Under the pieces are notes generated by a model. That model searched no databases. It saw only the letters and a program-made list of their open reading frames with translations, and was not told the DNA's origin. Below, piece by piece: positions 48,974-56,907 of a stretch of DNA of 64,000 bases; the first letter of the stretch is position 1; every line of letters starts with the position of its first letter. Source of the stretch: Crossiella equi (GTDB taxonomy: Bacteria > Actinomycetota > Actinomycetes > Mycobacteriales > Pseudonocardiaceae); assembly GCF_017876755.1 (NCBI RefSeq), contig NZ_JAGIOO010000001.1, positions 5,193,786 to 5,257,785 of the forward strand, given 5' to 3'. Both the position numbers and the translations under genes were made by a program.

Positions 48974-50713
48974 CTACTTGGCGAACTCCGCGCCACGCGT
49001 CACGGCGTTCCACGCGTCCACGATGCCGTGCCCGTAGAACCCGTTGAACTGCGTGGTCCCCTCACAGGTGGCCGTGAACTCGTCGGAGCGGCCCTCCTTC
49101 AGGTAGTCCACGGTGCGCGGGGTGGGGCAGGGCCGCTTGGTCGCGGTCTTGTACAGCACGTTCTCGACCTTGTCCGGGTCCAGGGTCAGGGTGCCCGGGT
49201 GCTTGCGGTCGTTCTTGCCGTACTGGCTGACGATCAGGGCGGCCACGCCCGCGGCGTGCGGGGAGGCCATCGAGGTGCCCTGGAGGTAGTTGTAGTAACC
49301 GACCTTGTCGCCCTGGACGTACTTCTTCACGCCCGCCTTGACACCGGCTTCGGTGATGTTGCCGTCCGCGTCGACCACGCCCTCCGCCTGGAGCACGTTC
49401 TTCGGGTAGGTCGACAGGATGCGGTTCTCGTTCGCGTTGAACCACGGGGTGCCGTAGTAGTCGCGGGTGTAGCCACCCGGCGCGGCGACCGAGATCTGCT
49501 CGAGGCCGTAGTTGGAGAAGTCCGACTTCTTGCCCGACGGGCCGAGGCTGGACACACCGATGGTGTGCGCGCCCTCGACCGGCAGGTCGAAGCAGCTGCC
49601 GTTGTCGATCGGCCGCTCGTGGGTGTTGCCCGCCGGGAAGTTCGGGCTGGACTTGTCCGTGCGCGGCTTGCCCAGGTCCTCGTGGTTGTTGCCCAGCGCG
49701 CCGACCAGCGTGACGCCCTTGTTGTGCGCGTAGTTCAGGGCGCGGTTGATCGCCTTGATCGTGGTGCGCTGCTCGAGCTGCTGCTCGGGGGTGTCGGCCG
49801 GGTTGGCCACGCAGTTGAACGCCCACGGGTCGACGTAGAAGGACATGTTGACCACGTCCAGGCCCGCGTCACCCGCGTAGGTGAGGGCGTCGACGACCGG
49901 CTGCAGGAAGAAGTAGCCGGAGTCCTGGCCGCCGCGGATGTTCACCAGCGTCACGTTCGGTGCGACGCCGGAGACACCGAAGCCGTTGACCGCCGCACCG
50001 ATGGTGCCCGCGACGTGCGTGCCGTGGCCGCTGTCGTCGTGGTCGTTGGGGTCCACGCAGCCGCGGTACTCGCAGGGGCCGTCGACCTCGGCGCCGTTCT
50101 CGTCGTAGGGCAGGTCCTGGGTGAAGTTCCGGGACAGCTCCTTGGAGAAGTTCGGCGCGATGTCCGGGTGACTGCCGTCCACGCCGGTGTCCAGGATGCC
50201 GACCATCACGCGCTTGTCACCCGGCTGCTTGGTGCGGGCCAGGTCCGAGCGCAGCATCTTCACGCCCCACAGCGCGTCGTCCATGGGGTCCATGCCCGAG
50301 GCCGACGGCTGCGCCTTCTCGGCCGGGGCGGGCTTGGCCGCGCTCTCACGCTCGACCTTGTCGCGCTTGGCCTTCTCCAGCTTCTGCTGGGGGGCCTGGC
50401 CGACCGGACGGGCCCGGGTCGCGCCCGCCACGTCCTTGGCCTGCGCGACCTTGGTGATGAAGCCCTGCTGCGGGGCCCGCACGACCAAGGCGCCGACCGC
50501 GGCGTTCTCCTTGGTCACGGTGCCGCCCGCGGCCTGGATCGCGCGCACGGCGGCTTCCCGGTTGCCGCCGTCGGCGACCAGCACGGTGTAGTCGGACTGG
50601 GCCTGGGATGCCGTGCCCGCGGCACCCGCCTGGCCCCCGGCCAGCACCAGCGTTCCGGCTACCACCGGAACGGCCAGCCCGGCCGTCAGGATTTTCTTGA
50701 CCTTCACGTTCAT
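48974..50713 (-). CDS. secreted S8-family serine peptidase (subtilisin-like)
   Basis: An exported 579-residue protease. The signal peptide (LTAGLAVPVVAGTLVLAG) is followed by an I9-like propeptide with YTVLVADGG and VVRAPQQGF. The catalytic domain begins near 150. The triad is visible: Asp in VGILDTGVDGSHPD, His in DDSGHGTHVAGT and Ser in GTSMASPHAAG; the oxyanion Asn is in GALGNNHED. It is likely autoprocessed and acts outside the cell on proteins. The SD GAGGAGG stands five bases before ATG 50713. The gene is divergent from a LysR regulator, which may control it. Confidence 0.93.
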   Translation of the reverse strand: MNVKVKKILTAGLAVPVVAGTLVLAGGQAGAAGTASQAQSDYTVLVADGGNREAAVRAIQAAGGTVTKENAAVGALVVRAPQQGFITKVAQAKDVAGATRARPVGQAPQQKLEKAKRDKVERESAAKPAPAEKAQPSASGMDPMDDALWGVKMLRSDLARTKQPGDKRVMVGILDTGVDGSHPDIAPNFSKELSRNFTQDLPYDENGAEVDGPCEYRGCVDPNDHDDSGHGTHVAGTIGAAVNGFGVSGVAPNVTLVNIRGGQDSGYFFLQPVVDALTYAGDAGLDVVNMSFYVDPWAFNCVANPADTPEQQLEQRTTIKAINRALNYAHNKGVTLVGALGNNHEDLGKPRTDKSSPNFPAGNTHERPIDNGSCFDLPVEGAHTIGVSSLGPSGKKSDFSNYGLEQISVAAPGGYTRDYYGTPWFNANENRILSTYPKNVLQAEGVVDADGNITEAGVKAGVKKYVQGDKVGYYNYLQGTSMASPHAAGVAALIVSQYGKNDRKHPGTLTLDPDKVENVLYKTATKRPCPTPRTVDYLKEGRSDEFTATCEGTTQFNGFYGHGIVDAWNAVTRGAEFAK

Positions 50714-50862
50714 TGCCTCCTCGACGTGACCGCGCTGGACACCACGGGGTGCAGGCGGCACGCTCCTGGAACGAACTGCGGTTATGCGCCGGGCGCATTG
50801 CAGCAGCGGCCCAACTGCAAGCGGAAATACCAACGGGTGACGAAGATTGATGCAGGGTGAGC

Positions 50863-51819
50863 ATGGATATCGAGTTCCGGCATCTTAAGGCGTTCCGGGT
50901 GCTCGCCGAGGAGCTGAACTTCACCCGTGCCGCGGCGCGTCTGGGTGTACCGCAGTCCGGTCTGTCCAGGCAGGTCCAGCGCCTGGAGCGGGCCCTGGGC
51001 GTCAGCCTGCTGCGCCGCAACACCCGTTCGGTGGCGCTCACCGCGGCCGGGCACGCCCTCTACACGCACGCCCGCCGGGCCGAGGAGCTGGCCGAACAAC
51101 TGCACGCCGACGTGCTCAAAGCCGGGAACGGGCAGGTCAGCCTGCGCCTGGCCACCTTCCCGATCGGGGTGGCCGAACTGACCGCGCTGCTCACCGAGGC
51201 ACTGCCCGACGTCCAGGTCGGCACGCTCACCACGGCACCCGACCTCGCCGTGCAAGCACTCGAACGCGGAGATGTCGATCTTGTGGTTGGCTACAGCCCG
51301 CCGGGGGCGCAACCCTCGTTACCGCCGGGTGCCCAAGCCGAAATTCTGTTGCATGAACCGATTTACGTCGCCCTTTCGGCCGGGCACCGGTGCGCCGGGG
51401 CGGACGCCGTGCACCTGGCCGAACTGGCTGTGGACAGCTGGGTCGCCCCGCCCGCGGACACCGCTCTCGCCCAGGTCTGCTCGGCCGTGTTCGCCTCCGC
51501 CGGGATCCGCCCGCACGTGCTGCACGTGGCCGACTCGGCGAACACGGTCCGCAACCTCGTCGCCGCAGGGCAGGCGGTCAGCCTGGCCACCCCGCTGGCG
51601 GGCGCCTGGCCGGACGACGGCGTGCGCGTGCTGCCGGTGGACCCACCCGTGCACCGCCCGGTGTGGGCGGCGTGGCTGCGCAGGCTGCCCGCCGAGGTGG
51701 TGGACGCCGCGCTCATCGCCACCTGCACCCACTACGCGGGCCTGGCCGCGAAGGCCGGTGACTACTGGGAGCGTGCGCGGCGGGACGGTCTGCTGCGGGG
51801 CCGGTATTGGAACTCGTGA
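50863..51819 (+). CDS. LysR-family transcriptional regulator
   Basis: A 318-residue LysR protein. The N-terminal winged helix-turn-helix is typical (MDIEFRHLKAFRVLAEELNF, AARLGVPQSGLSRQVQRLE, LLRRNTRSVALT). The C-terminal periplasmic-binding-like effector domain runs from about 90 and contains LATFPIGVAELTALL. The ligand is unknown. GTG 50857 is also possible, but ATG 50863 is at better distance from AGGGTGA. It is divergent from the S8 peptidase gene with a 149-base shared upstream region, the usual layout for a LysR target. Confidence 0.9.
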   Translation: MDIEFRHLKAFRVLAEELNFTRAAARLGVPQSGLSRQVQRLERALGVSLLRRNTRSVALTAAGHALYTHARRAEELAEQLHADVLKAGNGQVSLRLATFPIGVAELTALLTEALPDVQVGTLTTAPDLAVQALERGDVDLVVGYSPPGAQPSLPPGAQAEILLHEPIYVALSAGHRCAGADAVHLAELAVDSWVAPPADTALAQVCSAVFASAGIRPHVLHVADSANTVRNLVAAGQAVSLATPLAGAWPDDGVRVLPVDPPVHRPVWAAWLRRLPAEVVDAALIATCTHYAGLAAKAGDYWERARRDGLLRGRYWNS

Positions 51820-51882
51820 AACGAGCACCTCGGCTCTGAAAAACTGAAGAGATCCTCAGCGACGCCCAGTACGGTCGTTGAC

Positions 51883-52560
51883 ATGACCACCACGGCCGAC
51901 GTGGCCGCCCACGGCGTCGGCCGGGGCCGGCGCAACTACCTGGCCGCCGAGTTCGTGCTGGTGTTCTTCGGTGTCGTCACGCTCTACTGGCTGTTCACCA
52001 TTCCGGGCGGGCCCATTCCGCTGCTCGTGGTGCTCGGTGTCGGCTCGGTGGTCTACCTGCGCCGTCAGCCCGACTTCGACCGGGCCAGCTTCTGGCGCGC
52101 GGGCGCGGTGCGGGCGCACCTGCCGAAGATGCTGTTGCTGTGGGGCGCGACCGCGGCGCTCGGCCTGGTCTGCCTGTGGCTGTTCAGCCCGGAGCGGCTG
52201 TTCGAGCTGCCCAGGAACAACCCCACGACCTGGCTGTTCATCATGGTGTTCTACCCGCTTCTGTCGGTGTACCCGCAGGAACTCATCTTCCGGTCGTTCC
52301 TGTTCCACCGGTACGCTCCCGTGTTCGGCAACGGCCTGGGAATGGTCGCCGCCAGTGCCGTGGCCTTCGGTTTCGTGCACATCATCTTCGGGAACGTGTT
52401 GAGCGTGGTACTCACCGTCATCGGCGGGGGGATCTTCGCCAACCGATACCGCCGGACCGGGTCGGTGTTCGCGGCCTGGGTCGAGCACGGGCTCTATGGG
52501 CTCCTGGTCTTCACCATCGGGTACGGAGATTTCTTCTACCACGGCGCGGCCGGTCGCTGA
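51883..52560 (+). CDS. CPBP-family intramembrane protease
   Basis: A 225-residue membrane protein with seven or eight helices of the CPBP (Abi/CAAX-processing) family. Motif 1 is P-Q-E-L-I-F-R, with Gln in place of the first Glu of the EExxxR consensus, a known variant. Motif 2 is F-G-F-V-H-I-I-F and motif 3 is a conserved Asn/His near VEHGLYGLLVF. These proteins cleave substrates within the membrane or give self-immunity to bacteriocins. It follows the LysR gene by 63 bases on the same strand, but co-transcription is uncertain. Confidence 0.82.
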   Translation: MTTTADVAAHGVGRGRRNYLAAEFVLVFFGVVTLYWLFTIPGGPIPLLVVLGVGSVVYLRRQPDFDRASFWRAGAVRAHLPKMLLLWGATAALGLVCLWLFSPERLFELPRNNPTTWLFIMVFYPLLSVYPQELIFRSFLFHRYAPVFGNGLGMVAASAVAFGFVHIIFGNVLSVVLTVIGGGIFANRYRRTGSVFAAWVEHGLYGLLVFTIGYGDFFYHGAAGR

Positions 52561-52690
52561 AGTCTTTATCATTCTGCAACCACCTCACACGAACTGGTCA
52601 CGTCCACGTTGCCCACCCACCTGGAAATTTGACTTCCCGCCCGTTCGGTTATTTACTGCCACGAGCCACCTATCAAACGGGGAGTGCCAA

Positions 52691-53032
52691 ATGGCGGAGA
52701 AAGTCACGGTCGAGCTGGTGGACGACCTCGACGGCACCAAGGCCGAGGAGAGCGTCTCCTTCGGGCTGGACGGCGTCGACTACGTCATCGACCTGTCCGC
52801 GGACAATGCCTCTGCGCTTCGGGACGCCGTTGCCGCTTACGTCGCCGCGGCCCGGCGCACCGGTGGTCGCAAGCAGCGCACCGCCCGTGGCGGCGGCGCC
52901 AAGGCGGCCGGTGAGCGCGACCGCAACCAGGAGATTCGGCAGTGGGCGCGCACCCAGGGCCACCAGGTCTCCGAGCGCGGCCGCATTCCGCAGGAGCTCG
53001 TGGTGAAGTTCCAGGAAGCGCACGCTTCCTGA
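52691..53032 (+). CDS. lsr2: Lsr2-family nucleoid-associated protein
   Basis: A 113-residue H-NS-like silencer that bridges AT-rich DNA. The N-terminal oligomerisation domain (AEKVTVELVDDLDGTKAEES, GLDGVDYVIDL) and the C-terminal DNA-binding domain are intact. The AT-hook-like R-G-R lies in VSERGRIPQELVVKF, preceded by EIRQWARTQGH. Between them is a basic linker (RTGGRKQRTARGGG). ATG 52691 is clear. Its upstream region is more AT-rich than average, as for autoregulated lsr2 genes. A large inverted repeat follows the gene. Confidence 0.94.
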   Translation: MAEKVTVELVDDLDGTKAEESVSFGLDGVDYVIDLSADNASALRDAVAAYVAAARRTGGRKQRTARGGGAKAAGERDRNQEIRQWARTQGHQVSERGRIPQELVVKFQEAHAS

Positions 53033-53063
53033 TCTGGGGTAACCGAGCGCTGTCGCGAAGGGC

Positions 53064-53177
53064 AGGTCGTGCCCGCCGGATCGCGAGCGCGCCTTTCGGG
53101 CTGAGGTCGTCCCCGGCTGCGTTGCCGAGAACGACCTCAGCCCGAAATCCGCGCTCGCGATCCGGCGGGTACCACCT
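53064..53177. repeat. long inverted repeat (about 46-bp arms) after lsr2
   Basis: Left arm 53064-53110 and right arm 53131-53177 are complementary over about 46 bases with only four or so mismatches. The inner 39 bp (CCCGCCGGATCGCGAGCGCG... to ...GGGCTGAGGTCGT) have two mismatches. The loop is 20 bases. It fills the space between the 3' ends of convergent lsr2 and the MBL-fold gene. Confidence 0.92.
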
Positions 53178-53194
53178 GGTCTGACCAGAACCGG

Positions 53195-54031
53195 TCAGAC
53201 CACGCCTTCGCGGCAGCGCTCGAACTCCGTCGGGTCGTGGGCGGAAAACACCTGAATCCGCCCCGCCTCAGCGCTCGCCAGGGCGTGCAGGCGCCGCTGG
53301 TTGTCCAGACGTTTTGTCCGGTTGATCTCCACCAGCGATTGGAATAGGTCCAGCCCCGGCGTCCCGCGAGACGGTCGGGCATTGACCTCGCCGCGGAAGA
53401 AGTACGCGTCCCCGGCATGCAACAGCCACCGGTCCCCGGGCTGTGCCACCGCGACTCCGCTGTGCCCGTGGGTGTGTCCGGCCAGTGGAATCAGCAGGAT
53501 CTCCGGTGGCAGTCCGTCGAGTTGCCGAACGGCCTCGAAGCCGAACCAACGATCGCCCTCGCGGGCCGTGTATCGGGCCCAGTCGGGACCGTGTGCCCAT
53601 TGCGCCGGGACATAGCGCCCGCGTTCCCCCACGGTCCGCCTGGCCATTGCCGCCTCGTATTCGTCCTCGTGGACGTGCACCTTGGCGTGCGGGAAATCCG
53701 AGATGCCACCGGCGTGGTCGACGTCCAGGTGGGTGAGCACGATGTGCCGGACGTCCTCGGGTGAATAACCCAGCCGGACCACCTGGCGCACCGCGGTTTC
53801 CGCCTCCACCAGCCGGGGCCGGGTGGTCAGCTTGAACAGCGCGCCGAGGCGGGCCGGGTTGCGGACGTCGGTCAGCCCGAGCCCGGAGTCCACCAGCACC
53901 AGGCCCTGCTCGGTCTCGACGAGCAGGACGTGTGCCACCAGCCGGGCAGCCCGGTGCGGGGGCGCGTCTCCGTTGATCCAGCGGCCGCCCAGCGGCGTCA
54001 TCGTCGCGCAGTTGAGGTGGTGGACCCGCAT
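53195..54031 (-). CDS. metallo-beta-lactamase-fold hydrolase, lactonase-like
   Basis: A 278-residue MBL-fold enzyme. The metal motif is T-H-L-D-V-D-H-A-G-G near residue 102 (HxxxDH variant), with a later His in AGHTHGHSG and Asp in LLHAGDAYFF. The N-terminal VLLVETEQGLVLVDSGLGL is typical of the quorum-quenching N-acyl-homoserine lactonase / AhlD group. It may open lactones, and the gene lies 1.3 kb from gamma-butyrolactone signalling genes, which makes butyrolactone turnover a thought, not a result. ATG 54031 is the start. Confidence 0.85.
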   Translation of the reverse strand: MRVHHLNCATMTPLGGRWINGDAPPHRAARLVAHVLLVETEQGLVLVDSGLGLTDVRNPARLGALFKLTTRPRLVEAETAVRQVVRLGYSPEDVRHIVLTHLDVDHAGGISDFPHAKVHVHEDEYEAAMARRTVGERGRYVPAQWAHGPDWARYTAREGDRWFGFEAVRQLDGLPPEILLIPLAGHTHGHSGVAVAQPGDRWLLHAGDAYFFRGEVNARPSRGTPGLDLFQSLVEINRTKRLDNQRRLHALASAEAGRIQVFSAHDPTEFERCREGVV

Positions 54032-54136
54032 GCGCCCGTGTGTACCAGCCTGGACGGCCGCGCCGTTGCACCGTCGACCGACTTGTGATGTGTCGCCGCC
54101 CCTTCGGCCGGTCCGCCGGCCGCCGCGCCGGTCTAG

Positions 54137-54631
54137 CTAGCGCAGCCGTTCGCGGATGCGGTGCAGCGCGGACTGGGTCGCGCCGACCGTGGTGCGCAGC
54201 TCCTTGGCGATCTCGGTGTGCGGCAGGCCGTCGGCGAAGAGCAGCAACAGGTTGCGGTCCCGGGTGGAGAAGTCCCGCAGGCGCCTGCGGAAGTACTTGC
54301 CCTCCATCCGGTCGTGCACCCGCTCGGTCGGGTCCTCCGGGGTGCCCGGGCGCAGCCGGGGGTGGTCGAAGAGCACAGCGTCCTGCCGCGCCCGTGTCCG
54401 TTCCTCGGCGCACAGCCGCCGCACCACGAGCACGAGGAACGCCTGCAGGCGCTCCGGCGCCACCCGGCCGAGCTCGGCGGCCTGGGTGAGCGCCTCGTGC
54501 ACCACATCCTCGGGCTCGCAGCCCGGCGGGCAGCCCCGCTGGGCCAGGCCCAGCAGAGCCGGTCGCAGCCGCAGGCACTCCTGCCAGTCGACGGCGGTGT
54601 CCCCGCCGGGGCCGTGCCGCTTCTCGCGCAT
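54137..54631 (-). CDS. ECF-type sigma factor
   Basis: A 164-residue sigma-70-like factor with region 2 (ALLGLAQRGCPPGCEPEDVVHEALTQA, of which PEDVVHEALTQA is most typical) and region 4 HTH (LLLFADGLPHTEIAKELRTT + GATQSALHRIRERLR). No anti-sigma gene is adjacent. It is in the same direction as the ScbR-like gene, 43 bases downstream of it, so it may be transcribed with it and placed under butyrolactone control. Target promoters unknown. Confidence 0.82.
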   Translation of the reverse strand: MREKRHGPGGDTAVDWQECLRLRPALLGLAQRGCPPGCEPEDVVHEALTQAAELGRVAPERLQAFLVLVVRRLCAEERTRARQDAVLFDHPRLRPGTPEDPTERVHDRMEGKYFRRRLRDFSTRDRNLLLLFADGLPHTEIAKELRTTVGATQSALHRIRERLR

Positions 54632-54674
54632 GGCCCCACCCTGCCTCCCGGCGTTGGAGCGCAGCTGGGGCGGA

Positions 54675-55361
54675 TCAGGTGATACCGGCGGTTTGTCGGG
54701 GGACGAAGACCTCGTCGTCCTCCTGGCCCGGCGGACCCACCCGCAGACCGGGCAGCTCCTCCGCGCGCACCAGCGCGGGCAGCCACAGCCGCCACAGCTC
54801 GGTGAAGCGCGCCTCCAAGTCGTCGTGTCCGCTGCTCGCCCGGGACAGCAGCTGGGTGCCGGTGAACGCGGCCACGAGGCACTCCGCGGCCTCTCTCGGG
54901 TGAACTTCAGGGCGGAGCTGACCCGCCGAGACAGCCAAGATCAGCAGTTCGCGCACCATCGTCACCCAGCCGTGGAACTGGCCCCCGGCCTCGCGGTCGA
55001 ACAGGTCCGCCTCGAACAGCAGCCGCACCCCGACCCGGGCGCGCACGTCGGTGCGTAGGCGGCTGCCGAACTCGTGGGACAGGTCGATCAAGGTCTGCAG
55101 GGGGCTCAACGGCTGTTCCGCCAAATGGCCGCGCACTTCGTGCCAAAGACGGAGTTGCGTCTCGATGAGCGCCACGGCCAGTGCTTCCTTCGAGGGAAAA
55201 TGGCAGTACAACGCTCCCTTTGTGACACCCGCACTTGCGCATACGTCGGTGAGATTGGTACCGAGAAATCCCTTCCGGTCGAAAGTGTTCGCCGCTGCCA
55301 GCAGCAGGCTTTGCTTGGTGCTGCTCGATTGTTCACGCTTGAACATCGACTGCTCCGCCAT
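54675..55361 (-). CDS. ScbR/ArpA-type gamma-butyrolactone receptor (TetR family)
   Basis: A 228-residue TetR-fold repressor. The HTH (LLLAAANTFDRKGFLGTNLTD, VCASAGVTKGALYCHFPSKE) fits gamma-butyrolactone receptors. So does the ligand domain, with FGSRLRTDVRARVGVRLLFE and the C-terminal FTELWRLWLPALV. It would release DNA on binding a butyrolactone and derepress antibiotic and development genes. It is divergent from an afsA-like synthase gene, the classic receptor/synthase arrangement. An ARE-like half-site lies between them. ATG 55361 is the start. Confidence 0.85.
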   Translation of the reverse strand: MAEQSMFKREQSSSTKQSLLLAAANTFDRKGFLGTNLTDVCASAGVTKGALYCHFPSKEALAVALIETQLRLWHEVRGHLAEQPLSPLQTLIDLSHEFGSRLRTDVRARVGVRLLFEADLFDREAGGQFHGWVTMVRELLILAVSAGQLRPEVHPREAAECLVAAFTGTQLLSRASSGHDDLEARFTELWRLWLPALVRAEELPGLRVGPPGQEDDEVFVPRQTAGIT

Positions 55362-55382
55362 CCAGGTGTTCTTGCCGTCGAA

Positions 55383-55404
55383 AGTAATCGCTCTACCGGT
55401 ATGT
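55383..55404. promoter_or_regulatory. ARE-like operator between receptor and synthase genes
   Basis: TACCGGTATGT (55394-55404) matches nine of eleven positions of the known ArpA-type half-site GGYCGGTWYGK. The opposite half is weak (about six of eleven). It lies in the short gap between the divergent ScbR-like and AfsA-like genes. Confidence 0.5.
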
Positions 55405-55442
55405 TGGCCGACATGTTGCGGTTGGGCAACGAGCAGGTACCT

Positions 55443-56387
55443 GTGAGCAATGAACCACTATTTGTTGCACTCGGAATGAGTGGAGAGGAGGGGTTCGACA
55501 CGACCGTACCGCGCCGTCTGGTGCACCGCGAGGCCGTCGCCGAGGTGCTGCTCACCCGGTGGGTTCGCAGACGCACCGGCGAGTTCTGGATCTGCGCGCA
55601 ACTTCCGCGCGCCCATGCGTTCTACCAGTCACAACAGGGGAGTGCCGATCCGCTGCTGGTGCTGGAGACGATTCGACAGGCAGGGCTGCTGGTGGCACAC
55701 CTCGGTGCCGGTGTCCCGCTCGAGGACCGGTTCGTGATGAGGGGCATGAGTTACGCGGTGGATTCTTCGGCGTTGCGGGTGCGCGACCGGCCAGTGGACG
55801 TCCAGTTGCTTCTCCGAACACGGGATGTCCGGGTACGCCCGGGGCACACGAGTGCACTCGGCATCGAGGTCGAGCTGTACCGGGACGGGCGGCGCTTCGG
55901 GCAGGGCAGCGGATCGATGGGCACCTTCCCGCCCGCGGTCTACACGCGGCTGCGCCCGCCGAGGGTGCCCGCACAGGCCACGGCCGGGTTGCCGGTGCCC
56001 ATCGACCCCGTCCGAGTGGGCCGGAGGGATCCCGCCGATGTGGTCCTGAGCAGGGGGAACGCCGGGAACCGGTGGTTGCTGCGGGTGGACACCCGGCACC
56101 CGGCGCTGTTCGACCACCCGGTCGACCACGTGCCCGGCATGGTGGTCTTCGAGGCCATGCGCCAGGCCGTGCACGCGCTGGCCGGACCGGGCTACCTGGC
56201 GTCCTGCCAGGCTCGCACGACCCGGTTCGTGGAGTTGGACGAGACGGCCGCCGGAAATGTCGAGGTGCACGCGCTGGCGGCGTCCGGGGGCCTTTTCTGG
56301 ACCGCGGTGGAACAGCACGGAAAACGTGCGGCGAGCGCGGTCTGGCGACTTTCCGGCAACGGCGGACAATTCGGGCCGGTGTCATGA
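55443..56387 (+). CDS. AfsA/ScbA-type gamma-butyrolactone synthase
   Basis: A protein of about 314 residues with two AfsA (hotdog) repeats. The first has VPRRLVHREAVAEVLLT, PLLVLETIRQAGLLVAHLG and a GVPLEDRFVM stretch. The second has WLLRVDTRHPALFDHPVDHV + PGMVVFEAMRQAVHALA, with the glutamates in ETIRQA and EAMRQA as expected catalytic residues. It joins a beta-ketoacyl chain to dihydroxyacetone phosphate, the first step to A-factor-type signals. GTG 55443 is used; ATG 55401 or 55413 would overlap the operator. The stop overlaps the next ATG (ATGA). Confidence 0.88.
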   Translation: MSNEPLFVALGMSGEEGFDTTVPRRLVHREAVAEVLLTRWVRRRTGEFWICAQLPRAHAFYQSQQGSADPLLVLETIRQAGLLVAHLGAGVPLEDRFVMRGMSYAVDSSALRVRDRPVDVQLLLRTRDVRVRPGHTSALGIEVELYRDGRRFGQGSGSMGTFPPAVYTRLRPPRVPAQATAGLPVPIDPVRVGRRDPADVVLSRGNAGNRWLLRVDTRHPALFDHPVDHVPGMVVFEAMRQAVHALAGPGYLASCQARTTRFVELDETAAGNVEVHALAASGGLFWTAVEQHGKRAASAVWRLSGNGGQFGPVS

Positions 56388-56806
56388 CGGCACGACACCC
56401 GTCGACCCTGGAGATGGTGCAGCGGCTGCTCACCCGATTCGGCGCGCAGGACGCGGCCGGGGTCGCTCAGCTGTTCCACCTGGACGCGCAGTGCCACTCC
56501 TCGGAGATACCGGGAGACCCGTGGCCGTCGAAATCCAGGGGGCGCCGCGAGATCGAGGCGTTTTTCCTCACCGTGTTCCACCGGCTTGAATTCCAGGCGG
56601 TGACCGTGCGAAAGGTTCTGGTCGACGGGGACGACGCCGTGGTGTTCGGCGGGGGCAGGTACCGGGCCACCGGCACCGGCCGCACGTTCAGCCAGGATTT
56701 CGCGGTGAGCGTTTCGGTGCGCGGCGGCCTGATTCAGGAGTACCGGGTCGTCGAGGACACGCTGGCCATCTCCATGGCACTCGGCCGGGCGTATCCGATT
56801 TACTGA
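56384..56806 (+). CDS. NTF2-like (SnoaL-type) protein coupled to the AfsA gene
   Basis: A 140-residue protein with an NTF2/ketosteroid-isomerase fold: a starting helix (MVQRLLTRFGAQDAAGVAQL), F-H-L-D-A-Q-C after it, GRREIEAFFLTVFHRLEF and a final GGLIQEYRVVEDTLAIS strand-helix. Members are isomerases, cyclases or small-molecule binders. Its ATG overlaps the afsA-like stop by four bases, so it probably serves the same pathway, for example in maturing the butyrolactone. That link is inferred. A strong terminator follows after eight bases. Confidence 0.78.
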   Translation: MTARHPSTLEMVQRLLTRFGAQDAAGVAQLFHLDAQCHSSEIPGDPWPSKSRGRREIEAFFLTVFHRLEFQAVTVRKVLVDGDDAVVFGGGRYRATGTGRTFSQDFAVSVSVRGGLIQEYRVVEDTLAISMALGRAYPIY

Positions 56807-56813
56807 TGTGTGC

Positions 56814-56849
56814 AGGTCGGGGCCACTGTGACCAGTTCGGCCCCGACCT
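56814..56849 (+). terminator. terminator after the AfsA operon
   Basis: AGGTCGGGGCC (56814-56824) pairs perfectly with GGCCCCGACCT (56839-56849), followed by TCTTC. It starts eight bases after the NTF2-like stop codon. Confidence 0.9.
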
Positions 56850-56907
56850 TCTTCGGGGGAGCATGTAGGGTTTGCCCGGATTCGCCGAAGAACTCCGGGA
56901 GACCAGC

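Noticed and set aside
54137-56806. Possible antibiotic biosynthetic gene cluster around the butyrolactone genes
   Set aside because: No PKS, NRPS, terpene synthase or RiPP precursor gene is present on either side within the window.
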